Assembly: GCA_003225555.1 (NCBI GenBank)
Contig: QIAM01000024.1
Span: 1 to 64,000 of the forward strand
Reading direction: 5' to 3'
DNA: 64,000 nt
Source: Acidobacteriota bacterium
GTDB lineage: Bacteria; Acidobacteriota; Terriglobia; Terriglobales; Acidobacteriaceae
Made by a program: the position numbers and the translations under genes. The notes beneath the pieces are model-generated. The model had not been told where the DNA came from. It saw only the letters and a list, made by a program, of their open reading frames with translations, and made no database searches. Positions within the stretch are counted from its first letter, which is position 1, and every line of letters starts with the position of its first letter. This document shows, piece after piece, positions 45,567 through 53,577 of this stretch.

Positions 45567-46304
45567 ATGACCCGCACTTCGTTAGTGATTTGCCTGGCAG
45601 CCAGCATGGCCGCGACAGTCGGCTGCTCCAGCAAGAACTACGTGAAGCAACAGACCACGCCGCTGATCAACAAAACCAACGAGCTCGACGACCTGACGGC
45701 CAAGAACAGCCGCGACATCAAGGAAGTCGACGCCCGGGCGCAGGCCGGCATCCAGGCCGTGAACACCAAGACTGCCGAAGTTGAGCAGAAGGCGCAGAGC
45801 GCCGGACAGAACGCCGCCTCGGCACAACAGATGGCCGACGCAGCCAACAACCGCGTGGGCTTGCTGACCAATACGGTCGCCAACCTGGACAACTATCGTC
45901 CCGTAGCCGAGACTTCGGTGAAGTTTGGATTCAACAAAGACAACCTGACTCCGAAGGCGAAAGAGGCTCTCGATCAGCTGGCGGGAACCATTTCGAGCAC
46001 CAAGGGATACATCATCACCCTGGAAGGTGGCACGGACTCGGTTGGGCCGGCGGATTACAACTATGACTTGAGCCAGCGCCGCGCCAATTCCGTGATCCAG
46101 TACCTGGCGACGAAGTACCAGGTGCCGGCGCACAAGATTTACGTGATCGGACTGGGCAAGGACAAGCCGGTGGAGACGAATAAGACCTCGACAGGCCGCG
46201 CCGACAACCGCCGCGTGGACGTTCGCCTGATGACCAACAAGCAGGGTGAGAACGGGCAGCCGGCGTCAACGCCCGCAGCGGGGAACAATCCGTCGTCGAT
46301 GTAG
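45567..46304 (+). CDS. OmpA-family peptidoglycan-binding lipoprotein
   Basis: 245 residues. Signal peptide with probable lipobox (AATVGC, Cys20), an Ala/Gln-rich coiled-coil region like Lpp/Pal linkers (residues ~30-105; VNTKTAEVEQKAQSAGQNAA), then an OmpA C-terminal domain (SVKFGFNKDNLTPKAKEALD, ITLEGGTDSVGPADYNYDLS, QRRANSVIQYL, RADNRRVDVRLM). NYDLSQRRA and RRVDV carry the diaminopimelate-contacting Asp/Arg. Tethers outer membrane to cell wall. Good SD (aaggag); followed by a strong terminator. Confidence 0.95.
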   Translation: MTRTSLVICLAASMAATVGCSSKNYVKQQTTPLINKTNELDDLTAKNSRDIKEVDARAQAGIQAVNTKTAEVEQKAQSAGQNAASAQQMADAANNRVGLLTNTVANLDNYRPVAETSVKFGFNKDNLTPKAKEALDQLAGTISSTKGYIITLEGGTDSVGPADYNYDLSQRRANSVIQYLATKYQVPAHKIYVIGLGKDKPVETNKTSTGRADNRRVDVRLMTNKQGENGQPASTPAAGNNPSSM

Positions 46305-46345
46305 CACAACAAGTTTACCCTCCTCCCCGGAGGACTTCGCCAACC

Positions 46346-46383
46346 AGGCCGCTCGAGCCTCCCCCTGAGCGGCCTGCTTTTTT
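46346..46383 (+). terminator. Rho-independent terminator of the OmpA gene
   Basis: 9-bp perfect stem AGGCCGCTC/GAGCGGCCT (46346-46354 with 46367-46375), 12-nt loop, followed by gctttttt. About 40 bp after the stop codon. Confidence 0.92.
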
Positions 46384-46429
46384 AGCTGCTAGCTTTCAGA
46401 CTCCGATTTTTTCTAGTAGGATTTCAGGC

Positions 46430-47293
46430 ATGGCTATGCCGCCTCTTTCCCGTCGTTCGTTCCTTGCCCTGTCTGCGATGCTGCCGTGGGCTTTTTGCGG
46501 TGCTGCATTCTCCGCGTCATCTGGCTCAATCCCTGTTGGTCTTGAGCTCTACTCTGTCCGCGACGCGCTGAAGAGGGATCCTGAGGGTACGGTGCGTGCG
46601 GTGGCCCAGATGGGTTACCAGGGTGTGGAGTTCTATGGACCCTACTTCGAGTGGACCGAGTCTCAGACCAAGCAGATGCGGAAGCTGCTGGATGACCTGG
46701 GCATTCGCTGCTTCTCCACGCATAACGACGAGGCCAATTTGAACGCGAAGAACATCGAACACGCCCGCGATCTGAATCTGATTCTGGGCAGCAAGTATGT
46801 CGTCCAGGCCTGGAGTGATCCCAAGCCGTCGCTCGACGACTGGAAGGCGGTTGCGGACCATTTGAATGCAGCGGCCGAGAAGTTGGAGCCTGCGGGATTG
46901 AAGGCGGGATATCACAATCATCAGTCGGAGTGGGCCGTCACGGGCGGGCAGCGTCCGATGGAGATTCTGGCGAAGAACACCAAGCCTTCCGTGATGCTGC
47001 AGCTGGACGTAGGCACTTGCCTGGAGGCGGGCGCCGATCCGGTGGCGTGGATTCGAGCCAATCCCGGACGGATCCACTCGATTCATTGCAAGGACTGGTC
47101 ACCGGATCCGGAGAAGGGTTACAAGGTGCTGTTCGGCGAAGGCAAAGCTGACTGGAACGGAATTTTTCAGGCCGCGGAAAGTGTCGGGGGCGTCGAATAC
47201 TACCTTATCGAGCAAGAGGGTAGCCGCTTTTCGGAACTGGAGACTGTGCGCAAGTGCCTGCAGGCGTTCCAGGCGAAGCGCGCCGGGCGATAG
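46430..47293 (+). CDS. Tat-exported sugar phosphate isomerase/epimerase (xylose-isomerase-like TIM barrel)
   Basis: 287 residues. Twin-arginine signal (SRRSFLALSAMLPWAFCGAA), then an AP-endonuclease-2/IolE-like barrel: VGLELYSVRDALKRDPEGT, MGYQGVEFYGPY, AGLKAGYHNHQSEW (metal His/Glu), LQLDVGTCLEAGADPVAWI and IHSIHCKDWSPDPE. Members isomerise or epimerise sugars, inositols or keto acids with a divalent metal. Periplasmic location is inferred from the Tat motif. Confidence 0.92.
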   Translation: MAMPPLSRRSFLALSAMLPWAFCGAAFSASSGSIPVGLELYSVRDALKRDPEGTVRAVAQMGYQGVEFYGPYFEWTESQTKQMRKLLDDLGIRCFSTHNDEANLNAKNIEHARDLNLILGSKYVVQAWSDPKPSLDDWKAVADHLNAAAEKLEPAGLKAGYHNHQSEWAVTGGQRPMEILAKNTKPSVMLQLDVGTCLEAGADPVAWIRANPGRIHSIHCKDWSPDPEKGYKVLFGEGKADWNGIFQAAESVGGVEYYLIEQEGSRFSELETVRKCLQAFQAKRAGR

Positions 47294-47302
47294 AATAGAC
47301 TC

Positions 47303-47968
47303 ATGTCACGTGTATCAGGTGTTTGTTTGCTGCTGGGGTTGAGCGCCGGGGTGTGGGCGCAGCAGCAAGGTTCAAGTTCCTCGAATCAGCGCCCCGCGGA
47401 TTCATCGCCCACCAAAGCTGGGACGCCGGAGTCTTCCGGCACAACGTCCAGTACCAAACCTGCCAAGGCTCAGGCTCCAAACCTTGCGCCGCCCAGGTCC
47501 GATCGCGTGGATGCCGGTGCTTTGGGTGACCAGATCGGCGAGAGTTCCAGCAAAGACACGCAGATTGATTTGAGTCCTCCGGTAGACGATGTGCGGACCC
47601 ATCCACAGAGTTCGGAGGCGGTTGCGGATGCCGAGTCTGAGGCCACGGGCGGAACCAGCGTCGGGGAGTTTCACATCTGGGATCCTCACAAGGCGGCCAA
47701 GAGCGTGGAGGTTGGGGACTTTTACTTCAAGCGCAAGAATTATCACGCGGCCGAGGATCGATATCGCGAGGCGTTGCGCTACAAGGACAATGACGCGATC
47801 GCGACGTTTCGCCTGGCGGTGTGCCTGGAGAAGCTGGGGCGTCCCGATGACGCGCGGGCGGAATACGAAAGTTACTTGAGGATTCTTCCCCACGGTCCGC
47901 AGGCGGATGAGGCACAGAAATCGATTGACCGCCTGAAGAGTGCGGCAGCGAAATCCGAGGCAAAGTAG
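47303..47968 (+). CDS. Exported TPR protein
   Basis: 221 residues starting 9 bp after the isomerase stop, so probably co-transcribed. Signal peptide cut after AGVWA; a Ser/Pro/Thr-rich linker (to ~110); then two or three TPRs: KSVEVGDFYFKRKNYHAAED, RYREALRYKDNDAIATFRLA and YESYLRILPHGPQADEAQKS. Resembles the BamD/YbgF-type accessory fold but is too short to name. Confidence 0.85.
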   Translation: MSRVSGVCLLLGLSAGVWAQQQGSSSSNQRPADSSPTKAGTPESSGTTSSTKPAKAQAPNLAPPRSDRVDAGALGDQIGESSSKDTQIDLSPPVDDVRTHPQSSEAVADAESEATGGTSVGEFHIWDPHKAAKSVEVGDFYFKRKNYHAAEDRYREALRYKDNDAIATFRLAVCLEKLGRPDDARAEYESYLRILPHGPQADEAQKSIDRLKSAAAKSEAK

Positions 47969-48021
47969 GGAAGATAGAGGTAGTAGTGCAGGTTGGCTTT
48001 GCGTGCGGTAGCGATGCGCGC

Positions 48022-48090
48022 GAGATCCCTTCGGCAAGCTCAGGGCAGGCTCTTCGCTCCGCCTGAAAAGCGGCTGCGCTCAGGATGACG
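48022..48090 (-). repeat. Dispersed 'gtcatcctgagcgcagcc' repeat, copy 5 (inverted)
   Basis: On the minus strand: cgtcatcctgagcgcagccg, cttttcaggcggagcgaaga, gcctgccctgagcttgccga, agggatctc. The longest copy here; it includes an extra ccctgagcttgccgaaggg segment also present in the repeat at 33405. Confidence 0.75.
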
Positions 48091-48211
48091 CCGGACCCTC
48101 AAACTGAACCACTGCCAGGATAAATTCGTTCTTGTTGTACTTCCCTTTTTGTTTCGAGGCTCGGTCAAGCAGACTGCGCTGTGGCGCCGGACCCGGCGCC
48201 CTCGATTCCAT

Positions 48212-48898
48212 TCACCGACGGATTCTTCGTTTGGTGAGCGCTCTCCCGGACTCGTTTCCGTCCCCGATCATCTGCTCGTGATTTGCCTTGCTCTGTTCCG
48301 CTTCTCCAAGAACCAGGGTGGACGGCCACTTCGGGCCGGATTGGGCAAAGGCCTTGCGGCGTGCCGATTCCACGATAGCGTCGAATGCGTCGATGCAGGC
48401 GTGGATCATTTGCGTGCGCAGTGCGCCCTCCATGCGTCCGCGAATGATGAGCATTACGGAGCCATGCATCAGAGACCACAGCGAGAGCATCAACCGGTTG
48501 TGATCTCGTGGCGTCCCTCCCAGGCACTGAACGAGGCGCTCACGAAAAAGATTGAACGAGGGCCAGGGCTCTTGCAGGGAAGGGAGCTGGCCGACTCCAT
48601 CGAAGAGTACCTCGTAGGCGTGGGGATGCTCGAGCGCGAACTGGAGCTGCTGGCGGCAGGCCTCCCGCAAGGTGCGGGTTCGGCGCAGCGCGGCGAAGAG
48701 TTCATTGCGGGTCTGGATGCGCAGCGCACGAAGGATGTCATCGCGATCGTGATAGCGCTCGTAAACGGTGGGAGTAGTCGTACCCGCGGCTTTGGCCACG
48801 GCGCGCATGGTGAAGGCTTTCGGCCCGCCGCGGCTCAACAGCCGGGAAGCGGCCTCGAGAATGCGCTGTTCGAGTTCAGGATCGGGATGCCGGGGCAC
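48212..48898 (-). CDS. TetR/AcrR-family transcriptional regulator
   Basis: 228 residues, GTG start. N-terminal TetR HTH (residues ~10-55): RILEAASRLLSRGGPKAFTM, RAVAKAAGTTTPTVYERYHD. The rest is an all-helical ligand domain like the WHG-type (TetR_C_33) group. The C-terminal ~30 residues are basic (LTKRRIRR). Divergent from a small gene at 49088, with a perfect -10 box and an inverted repeat in between. Ligand unknown. Confidence 0.9.
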   Translation of the reverse strand: MPRHPDPELEQRILEAASRLLSRGGPKAFTMRAVAKAAGTTTPTVYERYHDRDDILRALRIQTRNELFAALRRTRTLREACRQQLQFALEHPHAYEVLFDGVGQLPSLQEPWPSFNLFRERLVQCLGGTPRDHNRLMLSLWSLMHGSVMLIIRGRMEGALRTQMIHACIDAFDAIVESARRKAFAQSGPKWPSTLVLGEAEQSKANHEQMIGDGNESGRALTKRRIRR

Positions 48899-48920
48899 AC
48901 AGCCTCCAAAACGGCGGGAA

Positions 48921-48955
48921 TGTTACCTCATTCTTTGCACGCTGTTCAAGTAACA
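48921..48955. promoter_or_regulatory. Candidate TetR operator
   Basis: Inverted half-sites TGTTAC (48921-48926) and GTAACA (48950-48955), 23 bp apart. They flank the -35 box of the plus-strand promoter and lie just upstream of the TetR start. Spacing is wide for a TetR site, so support is modest. Confidence 0.3.
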
Positions 48956-48964
48956 ATGTATAAT
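48935..48964 (+). promoter_or_regulatory. Candidate sigma-70 promoter for the small gene at 49088
   Basis: TTGCAC (48935-48940), an 18-bp spacer and a perfect TATAAT (48959-48964). Leader of about 115 nt to ATG 49088. Confidence 0.55.
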
Positions 48965-49087
48965 TCAAAACACAAGCAAAACTGAACGTCGCAAGCGAGT
49001 CCCACCGGGGCCGTGAAATCATGCAGTCCTCTCCATAAAGGCGGCCCCCGGGACAACCTGCGAAACTTGTAGAACGAGGAGCAGTGG

Positions 49088-49348
49088 ATGTCTTCCGATG
49101 CTGTCGAAAAACAGGCCCAGGTTGCGCGTCTGGTTGCTGATCTCCGAACCGCCAAAGTGGAGTTGTTGAGCGCGCAGTGCGCTGCTGATCGCCTTCGTCT
49201 CCGCTATTCTCCTCAGGATCTTATCTCCCTCGGCGAGCGCCAGACCCTGGAGCGAGCTATCGCTTCGGTGCATGCTCTCAGCCGCTATTTTTCCCAGATT
49301 GAGGCCCATCTCCGGCAGGAAGATCAAGAACGCAACCAGAACAAATAG
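49088..49348 (+). CDS. Small helical protein of unknown function
   Basis: 86 residues, SD gaggag eight bases before the ATG. Strongly helical and charged: KQAQVARLVADLRTAKVELL, SLGERQTLERAIASVHALSR, IEAHLRQEDQERNQNK. No membrane segment or known motif; possibly a short coiled-coil dimer. The good promoter and SD support a real gene. Divergent from TetR, which may regulate it. Confidence 0.6.
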   Translation: MSSDAVEKQAQVARLVADLRTAKVELLSAQCAADRLRLRYSPQDLISLGERQTLERAIASVHALSRYFSQIEAHLRQEDQERNQNK

Positions 49349-49407
49349 AAACGCCGTTCTTGTTTACAACCACCCAGTAAGGTTCTGCCCGGAAGCAAAA
49401 CGTCAGA

Positions 49408-50070
49408 TTACTTCTCCACGCGGAGAAACTCGCCTGTTGAGGCGCTCACCGCAACTCGAAGCTTGGGCCCATAGATGACATGCCAGACTAGTTCGTTGGT
49501 GTTGTGGTTCCAATCGCAGACATAGGTGACTGGAGTGTCGGGAGCCTGCTCCAGCACCTTATCGCCGCCATGTTTCTGAGCGGTGGTGAATGCCTGGTCA
49601 GAATCGACTTTCAGAAAAAGACTGTCAAAGATCTTGGTTGAGGCGTTTGCCGGACTGTAGGAGTCCTCGGTGCCTGGATTCACTCCGCGTGATGGGGCGT
49701 CGGGAGCGATGCTGCCGGACCACACCCAGGGCTTGGTTGCGCGCATCGAAGGGGAGCCGAAGCTGGCACGCCAAAGCGCCGCCTTGCCATCGTGTCCTTT
49801 GGCGTCCGCGGTAATATAGGATTCGATGCGATAGGGCTGTGCGTCGCGGGCCCAGCCGCGCGCGGCTGCAAACATTTTCTGGAAGGCGATGCGCCCGGTG
49901 AGGAGTTCGGTCTTGGGTTCCTCTTTCGGAGGCGGAGCCGGCTTGTTGCTCTCGGAAGAGCAGCCCGCGAGCGAGACTAGCAGCGCGGCCGCCAGGAACC
50001 TAGTTGCGAGCTTGTTCGGCGCACACGGCTGATCGAATGCGCCTCCGTTGTGGAAGAGGATCCTCTTCAT
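49408..50070 (-). CDS. Lipoprotein of unknown function
   Basis: 220 residues from ATG 50070, chosen for its SD (aggaagga) and a signal with lipobox LVSLAGC. A Pro/Lys linker (KPAPPPKEEPK) precedes a compact domain: LTGRIAFQKMFAAARGWARD, YRIESYITADAKGHDGKAAL, LFLKVDSDQAFTTAQKHGGD, and a PepSY-like end (VWHVIYGPKLRVAVSASTGE). I recognise no named family; the end resembles PepSY-type inhibitory or binding domains. Confidence 0.78.
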   Translation of the reverse strand: MKRILFHNGGAFDQPCAPNKLATRFLAAALLVSLAGCSSESNKPAPPPKEEPKTELLTGRIAFQKMFAAARGWARDAQPYRIESYITADAKGHDGKAALWRASFGSPSMRATKPWVWSGSIAPDAPSRGVNPGTEDSYSPANASTKIFDSLFLKVDSDQAFTTAQKHGGDKVLEQAPDTPVTYVCDWNHNTNELVWHVIYGPKLRVAVSASTGEFLRVEK

Positions 50071-50158
50071 CAATGGGTCCTTCCTGATATAACTTTGAAT
50101 GATTTGAGATGTCGCGCAACATTCTACCCGAAGCGGCGGGAAAGATGAGTAACACATA

Positions 50159-50666
50159 ATGGACACCCACCTGAGGAAGTTAGAGCAAGCCCTGAGCGGC
50201 GCGATCGCCGGGATGTCGGCGGAAGAGTTGACCTGGCATCCCGAGGGCAAGTGGTGTGTGGCTGAAGTGCTCGAGCATCTGTATCTGTCCTATACCGGCA
50301 CGGCTAAAGGTTTTGAACGGGTCACGAAAGCCGTTAGCTACCCGACCGAGTGTTTCCCAGCGCTGGCGGGCATGGATCGCGGTTGGGCTGGGTTATCTTC
50401 CCGAGGGGCGAAAGGCTCCGCCCGTGACGCAGTCGCGGGGTTTACTACCGGAGCGCGTGCTGTCCGAGATCATTCCGGCAATCGAACAGATGGACGAAAT
50501 CATTGCGGGTTGCGAGAAAGCAATGGGCTCGGGGAAGAAACTGCTGGATCATCCGATCCTTGGCCCGCTCACGGCGAGGCAGTGGCGGGAGTTTCATCTG
50601 GTGCACGGGCTACTTCATGTGAAGCAGATTCGGCGGCTGCGGTCAGCAAGAGTTGCGACCGGCTGA
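50159..50666 (+). pseudogene. DinB-family protein, frameshifted
   Basis: ATG 50159 reads MDTHLRKLEQALSGAIAGMS and WCVAEVLEHLYLSYTGTAKG, a DinB/DUF1569 helical bundle with the first metal His. Near 50345 the similarity moves one frame and continues WIAVGLGYLPEGRKAPPVTQ, IIPAIEQMDEIIAGCEKAMG and EFHLVHGLLHVKQI (the second His pair) to a stop at 50664-50666. With one base corrected it would be about 169 residues, the normal size. DinB folds serve as thiol transferases or metalloproteins. Real decay or a sequencing error. Confidence 0.78.
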
Positions 50667-50678
50667 GCAGGAAAGGTT

Positions 50679-50807
50679 ATGTGGGGAGAGCCACCCGCGG
50701 CTGTCCAGGCGAGCAAAGCTCGCTTGATGTCAGCGTAACCCTCTTAGAAATCAGAAAGCACCCGAGCTTCGCTCGGCATGAACAGCCGAGGGCGGCTCTC
50801 CCCACAT
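50679..50807. repeat. 129-bp palindromic element of the 'atgtgggg' family
   Basis: Ends atgtggggagagcc(accc) and the inverse gggcggctctccccacat. Inside are two hairpins, gcgagcaaagctcgc and cgagcttcgctcg. Same design as 42811-42925 in uvrC, but intergenic, between the DinB remnant and the coiled-coil gene. Confidence 0.82.
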
Positions 50808-50818
50808 GAACCCCTCTG

Positions 50819-51505
50819 CTACGGTTCGCGCATGGCGGCGGGAACTCCTGCCTTGCGAGCCTCTTCCTCGAGGTCTTCGAGCTTCTGTTTGGCATCGTCG
50901 AGGGCTTTTTGCTTGTCGGCGATCTGCTCCTTGTATTGCGCGTCCTGCTTGTCCCAGTTGCCGGAGTTGCGCAGACGATTGCCGGCGTCGGCATAGAAGG
51001 CGGCGGCGCGGATCTGATATTCACGCTGGAAGACGTCGAGTTCGCGCTGCAGCAGGTCGATCTGATTTTTTTGCGCGGTAATTTTTTGTTGCCACTCTTT
51101 CCACCTTGCCTGCCGCGCGGCTTCTTCGTCCGTGGGCTTCGGGCTCGTCGAAGGCGCTGGAGCTTTCGCTTCCGTCGCCGGAGCGGCACCCCTCGGCTGA
51201 GATGCTTTGGCAGCTTCCTCGCCCGGCTTTGCCTCGCTGGCGTTCTCCGCGGGCGGTGGCGTAGGCGTGGCCGGGCCTACGATCGAGAGCTTGTCTTCGG
51301 TGGGCAGATTGTCGTTGTCGAAGACTTTCGGCTTCGCCTTGGGTTGGGTGTCTTTGCGAACTTGACGCGCGTAGTCTCCCAGGGAAGAGCCCTGGGAAGT
51401 CTGGCTTGGCGAATTCGGCTGAGTTTGACTTTGCGCGCCAGCCCCAGGGGCCAGCAGGCCGAACGACAGCACGAGTCCGAATCCAGAGTATGCGATGCGT
51501 TTCAT
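50819..51505 (-). CDS. Exported coiled-coil protein of unknown function
   Basis: 228 residues from ATG 51505 (three residues longer if 51514 is used). Signal peptide cut after PGAGA; a Pro/Ala/Ser-rich disordered middle (residues ~30-125); then a long heptad-rich helix: RWKEWQQKITAQKNQIDLLQ, RELDVFQREYQIRAAAFYAD, QYKEQIADKQKALDDAKQKL. Acidobacterial genomes often carry such genes near pilus functions; here it precedes the PAS/prepilin peptidase pair on the opposite-facing side of a repeat. No known domain. Confidence 0.8.
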   Translation of the reverse strand: MKRIAYSGFGLVLSFGLLAPGAGAQSQTQPNSPSQTSQGSSLGDYARQVRKDTQPKAKPKVFDNDNLPTEDKLSIVGPATPTPPPAENASEAKPGEEAAKASQPRGAAPATEAKAPAPSTSPKPTDEEAARQARWKEWQQKITAQKNQIDLLQRELDVFQREYQIRAAAFYADAGNRLRNSGNWDKQDAQYKEQIADKQKALDDAKQKLEDLEEEARKAGVPAAMREP

Positions 51506-51532
51506 AGCTCCCATCCTTTTGTTCTCAACTTG

Positions 51533-52420
51533 CTAATGGGCCGGCAAGTTGCCGGCCTCGATTCTGTTATCGCAGTGCGCGGACTTTGCCAGCGCCGCCG
51601 CGGTTTGGCGCAGCCGTTTCTCCGTCAGAAATCCTCCGATGGTTCGATCCAGGCGCGCAGCTTCGGCGGCGATGTCGGCCGCGAGTTGCCGCGCTAGGTC
51701 AGGATCACGACTGCCGGCCAACTGCTGGGCATAGCCGGAGATCGTGGTCAGCGAAGTGCGCAGCTCCAGCGCCATCTCGGCGGAGACTTCTCCCTGCAGC
51801 CGCTGCTGGCGGCGAATATTTTCAATGTCGCTCAGATCATTGATCAGGCAGGCGGCGCCGAGCAGGCTGCCATCCACTGAGGGAACCGGCGAAACTGTCA
51901 GTGAGATGTGACGCTCGTTACCTGCGGGCGTGGTATATCCGGTCTCCAACTGGCGACGATTGCTGCCTTCACGCAGGACGGAGTGGACTTCTTCGGTCAG
52001 AGCAACGTCGCGGAAAATATCTTCGGCGCTCATTCCCGAGGGCGAAGCGAATCCAAGGATTTCCTTGGCCGCGGGATTGGACTGCTTGACCAGGCCGTTC
52101 AATCCGAATACCAGCACGCCGCAGGAAAGGTTCGAAAGCACGGCCTGGCTAAAATTTTCGGTGGTGCGAGCGCGGCGTTGCTCCGTCTGGTTCTGTACCT
52201 GCAATTCATGCTTCTGCTGTTTGAGTTGCTGGATCACAGTATTGTAGAGATGCAGCGGCAAAGCCTCCAAAGAGGGCGTAGGCTCGGAAGAGATCTCGGC
52301 CTCCTCGCGGATATTGCGGCGCAGAAATCGCACGAAGACCAGTCCCAGGACAAAGGCAAAGCTGGCGCAAAACAGCACTACTGCCGCGCGCAGGACGACC
52401 GGATTGGCTAGCAGCTTCAC
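51533..52420 (-). CDS. Membrane-anchored PAS protein with degenerate histidine-kinase dimerisation domain
   Basis: 295 residues, GTG start overlapping the prepilin peptidase stop (GTGA). N-terminal helix (VVLRAAVVLFCASFAFVLGL), a short coiled coil, a PAS domain (~95-205; AVLSNLSCGVLVFGLNGLVK, GYTTPAGNERHISLTVSPVP), then a HisKA-like helix pair (EMALELRTSLTTISGYAQQL). The phospho-acceptor His of the usual EMAHEIRNPL motif is Leu here, and no ATPase domain follows. It is thus probably a non-catalytic sensor or scaffold, perhaps for pilus regulation given its coupling to pilD. Confidence 0.8.
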   Translation of the reverse strand: MKLLANPVVLRAAVVLFCASFAFVLGLVFVRFLRRNIREEAEISSEPTPSLEALPLHLYNTVIQQLKQQKHELQVQNQTEQRRARTTENFSQAVLSNLSCGVLVFGLNGLVKQSNPAAKEILGFASPSGMSAEDIFRDVALTEEVHSVLREGSNRRQLETGYTTPAGNERHISLTVSPVPSVDGSLLGAACLINDLSDIENIRRQQRLQGEVSAEMALELRTSLTTISGYAQQLAGSRDPDLARQLAADIAAEAARLDRTIGGFLTEKRLRQTAAALAKSAHCDNRIEAGNLPAH

Positions 52421-53379
52421 CAGAGCCTCCCGTACCAGTGCAGGAAGTCGTTTCCGAAGAAAGCGGCCAAGACCGCCATGCTGCCGAGAAAGACTCCGAA
52501 CGGCATTTGGTAAAAGCGGTAAACCATCTGCGCCGACTGCCAGGCCCGGCGGCGGGCGGCTCGGGCATCGGCCAGGCGACGCGTGAAACGTTGGGTGCGC
52601 TTCAGCCAGACGATGAAGACAGTAGTGAGTCCAAAGAGCGATCCCACGAGCGAAGCAGTGAAGATCGTAAACACGGTTAGTTTGATGCCAAGAAACGCGC
52701 CCACCATCGCCATCAGCTTGACGTCGCCGAAGCCCATACCTTCCACGTGGCGCCAGTGCAAATAAATTGCTCCCGCGCCGTAGATGAACGACGCCCCAAC
52801 CGCCGCGCCCAGCAGGGAATCGAGCAGCGAGACCAGGCGCATGGAGATATCGCCACTGAAGGGCAAGTTCAGCGGGGCGGGCAAAAACTGCGAGGCCAGA
52901 TCGTTCACCGGAACCAGCAGGCTGAAGATCAGTCCCAGCGCGAGCCCGGGGAGTGTGAGTTTATCTGGCAGCAGCTTGGTTTCTGCGTCGGTAAAGATCA
53001 GCCCCAGCAGGAGAAATCCGAAGACACAGTATTTGAGTGTGGCCAACGTCATCCCGAAATACGCGTAGCAGGCCACGAACAGAGCGCCGGTCAGCAACTC
53101 GATCAACAGATAACGCGGAGAAATTGGGGCCTTGCAATTGCGACAGCGGCCGCGCAGCAACAGCCAACTCAGGACGGGAACATTGTCATAGAACGCGATC
53201 AGCCGCTTGCACTGCGGACACTTCGAACGCGGCGTGACTACGGACAAACCCAACGGCAGGCGGTAGATACACACATTCAGGAAGCTGCCGAAGGCCAGCC
53301 CGGTGACAAAAATCGCCGATGCGAGAATTGGGTCCAAAAGGTTTGTGGCCTTCTCCCCGAGTCGTGGCGTCAAACCCAC
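52417..53379 (-). CDS. pilD: Prepilin leader peptidase/N-methyltransferase (A24 family)
   Basis: Cleaves and N-methylates type IV prepilins and type II secretion pseudopilins in the inner membrane. 320 residues, eight or so helices. N-terminal methyltransferase-type domain (FGSFLNVCIYRLP) with zinc-type pairs CPQCKRLIAFYDNVPVLSWL and CRNCKAPISPRY; the catalytic aspartates are in LIFTDAETKLLPD and GMGFGDVKLMAMVG. GTG start used because no ATG gives the N-terminus. A C-terminal extension after helix 7 (RRLADARAARRRAWQ) is longer than usual. Coupled to the PAS gene. Confidence 0.95.
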   Translation of the reverse strand: MGLTPRLGEKATNLLDPILASAIFVTGLAFGSFLNVCIYRLPLGLSVVTPRSKCPQCKRLIAFYDNVPVLSWLLLRGRCRNCKAPISPRYLLIELLTGALFVACYAYFGMTLATLKYCVFGFLLLGLIFTDAETKLLPDKLTLPGLALGLIFSLLVPVNDLASQFLPAPLNLPFSGDISMRLVSLLDSLLGAAVGASFIYGAGAIYLHWRHVEGMGFGDVKLMAMVGAFLGIKLTVFTIFTASLVGSLFGLTTVFIVWLKRTQRFTRRLADARAARRRAWQSAQMVYRFYQMPFGVFLGSMAVLAAFFGNDFLHWYGRLW

Positions 53380-53473
53380 GTGATGCTTACCACGACTCTT
53401 GAGAACGCTCGTTTCCCTTCGTCTTGAGGGGATTATAAGTCGATCATGAGGGCGGGGACTAAGGTACTGAAGT

Positions 53474-53493
53474 CACTGTCCCAAAGGACAGTG
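53474..53493. repeat. Hairpin between GT2-like gene and pilD
   Basis: Perfect 8-bp stem CACTGTCC-caaa-GGACAGTG. A related GTCCC-aa-GGGAC palindrome lies at about 54202-54213 on the other side of the GT2-like gene. No T tract on either strand. Confidence 0.5.
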
Positions 53494-53577
53494 CGCCGCA
53501 ATTCGCTGATGGTCCGAGACTTGGAGCGAGTCTCGAAAGCGAGCACTCCGCCGGCCCGGCAGTGACAGATGGCACTT

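Noticed and set aside
53474..53493. Hairpin between GT2-like gene and pilD as a terminator
   Set aside because: Perfect stem but no T tract on either strand; kept as a repeat only.
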